From Gallibacterium faecale (lineage in GTDB: Bacteria > Pseudomonadota > Gammaproteobacteria > Enterobacterales > Pasteurellaceae): DNA of 15,490 nucleotides. The translations under genes and the position numbers were made by a program. The notes under the pieces were generated by a model. That model ran no database searches and was not told the DNA's origin. It saw only the letters and a program-made list of their open reading frames with translations. Location: contig NZ_JAQIBB010000084.1 of NCBI RefSeq assembly GCF_027920745.1, positions 1-15,490 on the forward strand, in the 5' to 3' direction. Every line of letters starts with the position of its first letter. Within the stretch, counting starts at the first letter, position 1. Of this stretch, positions 14,761 through 15,490 are shown piece after piece.

Positions 14761-15144
14761 TTAGAAATTATAATTTACGACAATGGCTCTTATGCTTCTG
14801 TCAATGGCAGTCTTAACCGCGGTAAACTCAATGCGGCATACGTTGAAACACAAAGCGGATTACACGCAGGGGAAGCAGGGTTAACCGTCAATGTGGCAGG
14901 CAATACCCACTTAACAGGCGCTATCGTTGATAGTCAAGCAAGCCAAGAGAAAAACCACTTTACCACTGGCAGCTTAACCTCAGAAAATATTGAAAATTAC
15001 AGTGAAGCCAAAGTGGAATCCGTCGGCGGTGGGCTTTCTACTGACCCAACGCAAAATATTGCTAATGGCTTTGCAGCGGGATTAAGTGCGTTAGGGAATA
15101 TTAATATGGTATTATATAGCAGTTGTACAAAGTTTGAAAATTGA
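14761..15144 (+). pseudogene. Orphan CdiA cassette 2, truncated FHA-2 tail
   Basis: A second displaced cdiA fragment, 12 bp after the immunity gene. Recognisable homology starts at about 14776 (Y-D-N-G-S-Y-A-S-V-N-G-S) and continues through SGLHAGEAGLTVNVAGNTHL to GFAAGLSALGNI at 15102. It carries about 26 more upstream FHA-2 residues than cassette 1. No real start codon or ribosome-binding site exists: ATGs in this frame are lacking and a GTG at 14893 has no Shine-Dalgarno. After 15102 the frame runs 14 codons through unrelated sequence to a stop at 15144. The pretoxin, toxin and immunity parts are missing, so something removed or replaced them at this edge. Confidence 0.85.
14854..15102 (+). 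repeat. Direct repeat, copy 2
   Basis: Partner of 11763-12011: 249 bp with no indel, ending at the shared GGGAATATT, after which the two copies become unrelated. Recombination between the copies would delete orphan toxin 1 and its immunity gene, about 3.1 kb. Confidence 0.85.
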
Positions 15145-15194
15145 CTAAATTTACATAAAAATATCCTTATTTTGATAAAGGCATTATTTGGCAT
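14997..15194 (-). pseudogene. Possible truncated minus-strand gene start reading into the CDI remnant
   Basis: On the minus strand AAGGAG (15201-15206) stands 6 bases before an ATG (15192-15194), an excellent translation start. The frame reads MPNNAFIKIRIFLCKF and continues to a stop at 14997. Beyond about 15103, however, it is merely the antisense of the cassette-2 FHA-2 tail. The likely reading is that a gene of the right-hand element began here and lost its body when the CDI segment was joined. The first 30 or so codons are not recognisable. It may still express a 65-residue chimeric peptide, or the start may be fortuitous. Confidence 0.3.
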
Positions 15195-15225
15195 AGTATT
15201 CTCCTTAAATATAGGTTTAAACAGA

Positions 15226-15258
15226 GATACGCTATGCCCTTTCGGGGATAAGTGTATC
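15226..15258 (-). promoter_or_regulatory. Structured hairpin with GAAA loop upstream of a minus-strand start
   Basis: Read on the minus strand, GATACACTTATCCCC and GGGCATAGCGTATC form an imperfect stem closing a GAAA (GNRA-type) tetraloop between C and G. A competing perfect 6-bp hairpin, GGGATA-CACT-TATCCC, overlaps its left arm, so the two folds exclude each other. It lies about 30 bases upstream of the AAGGAG/ATG start and behind the terminator of the ArdC-like gene, that is, in the leader of the next gene. It could be a regulatory leader or a single-strand-type promoter or recognition site of a conjugative element; nothing here decides. Confidence 0.4.
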
Positions 15259-15266
15259 CCTGAGGG

Positions 15267-15303
15267 AAAAACGAAAGCATATAACGTTGATATTATATGC
15301 TTT
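15267..15303 (-). terminator. Intrinsic terminator of the ArdC-like gene
   Basis: A perfect 11-bp inverted repeat (AAAGCATATAA at 15274-15284, TTATATGCTTT at 15293-15303) with an 8-base loop. On the minus strand it is followed by CG and five T residues. It begins 11 bases after the minus-strand stop codon, as expected of a rho-independent terminator. The stem is AT-rich, so strength is uncertain. Confidence 0.65.
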
Positions 15304-15314
15304 AATGTAAATTA

Positions 15315-15490
15315 TTAGGCTGCAACAGTTTGTTCATATAATCGCATAACATCACGAATTTCAAACAAGTATTCAGCAGCCCTTCGAGCATGTCCCGATG
15401 CTTTAAAAATCGCTTTTTTGTCAGATTTTAATACCTTTATCCAGCTATCAATATAACTAGCATTGAATGAAATAGTATCAAACCCAAGTA
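15315..15490 (-). CDS. ArdC/DUF1738-type antirestriction protein, C-terminus (partial)
   Basis: Reading from the window edge on the minus strand, 57 complete codons end in TAA at 15315-15317. The peptide contains S-Y-I-D-S-W-I-K-V-L-K-S-D-K-K-A-I-F, then S-G-H-A-R-R-A-A-E-Y-L. This is the characteristic last block of ArdC-like proteins (an N-terminal ssDNA-binding DUF1738 domain plus a zincin-like metallopeptidase domain; both would lie outside the window). ArdC proteins protect incoming plasmid or ICE DNA from restriction, so this marks a conjugative or other mobile element to the right. It faces the CDI locus and is followed by a terminator-like hairpin. Identification rests on sequence memory of this block. 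Confidence 0.7.
   Translation of the reverse strand, partial: LGFDTISFNASYIDSWIKVLKSDKKAIFKASGHARRAAEYLFEIRDVMRLYEQTVAA

Noticed and set aside
14749..14775. Terminator after the duplicated immunity gene
   Set aside because: The short AT palindrome AAATTATAATTT has no GC stem or distinct T-run, so it is not supported as a terminator.
1..15490. CRISPR array, tRNA or rRNA genes
   Set aside because: No regularly spaced identical repeats with unique spacers and no tRNA- or rRNA-like segments were seen; the regular repeats in cdiA are coding FHA coils.
1..15490. Pasteurellaceae DNA-uptake signal sequences as a species marker
   Set aside because: I found only near matches (for example TCAAGCGGT near 6680 and CCAAGCGGT near 5905), no perfect 9-mers, so they cannot decide the lineage.

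Overview
The window holds a two-partner secretion / contact-dependent growth inhibition (CDI) locus from an AT-rich gamma-proteobacterium. The sequence style (Q/N-rich FHA repeats, AT-rich codon choice, an ESPR-type signal peptide, an ArdC-like neighbour) suggests a member of the Pasteurellaceae. I cannot name the species, and I saw no perfect copy of either known Pasteurellaceae DNA-uptake signal.

Layout, left to right. Positions 1-100 carry the hydrophobic C-terminus of an unidentified membrane protein, followed by 233 bp of AT-rich non-coding DNA that should contain the promoter. Positions 334-2142 encode the outer-membrane transporter (CdiB/FhaC/ShlB family). Positions 2165-10891 encode a 2908-residue CdiA/filamentous-haemagglutinin exoprotein with ESPR, TPS domain, FHA-1 repeats, a non-repetitive putative receptor-binding and YP-like region, and FHA-2 repeats. 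Its C-terminal toxin region of about 495 residues looks like a serine alpha/beta-hydrolase (lipase-like) with an apparent Ser-Asp-His triad. Unusually, it has no PT-VENN pretoxin domain. Two small lipoproteins follow (10893-11276 and 11366-11761). They share a four-cysteine pattern and are the natural immunity candidates.

From 11763 onward come displaced CdiA tails. Orphan cassette 1 (11763-13514) has no start of its own. It has an FHA-2 tail, a pretoxin domain ending in a true VENN motif, and a 240-residue CdiA-CT of a different toxin type. Its likely immunity gene (13486-14748) overlaps it by 29 bp, is extremely AT-rich and encodes an internally duplicated protein. Orphan cassette 2 (about 14761-15102) is a second copy of the FHA-2 tail, cut off before any toxin. 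The two cassettes share a 249-bp direct repeat of identical length.

After 15102 the CDI homology stops abruptly. The remaining DNA runs on the minus strand and looks like a mobile element: the C-terminus of an ArdC/DUF1738-type antirestriction protein (15315-15490), a terminator, a structured hairpin with a GNRA-type loop, and a gene start with a strong Shine-Dalgarno that now reads back into the CDI remnant.

How it may work together (inference): CdiB exports CdiA to the cell surface. On contact, the current CdiA would deliver a lipase-like toxin that acts on the envelope, where lipid-anchored immunity proteins can meet it, so no pretoxin for cytoplasmic entry would be needed. The downstream cassettes are a silent reserve from which recombination in the FHA-2 tail could swap in a conventional VENN-type toxin with its own immunity gene.
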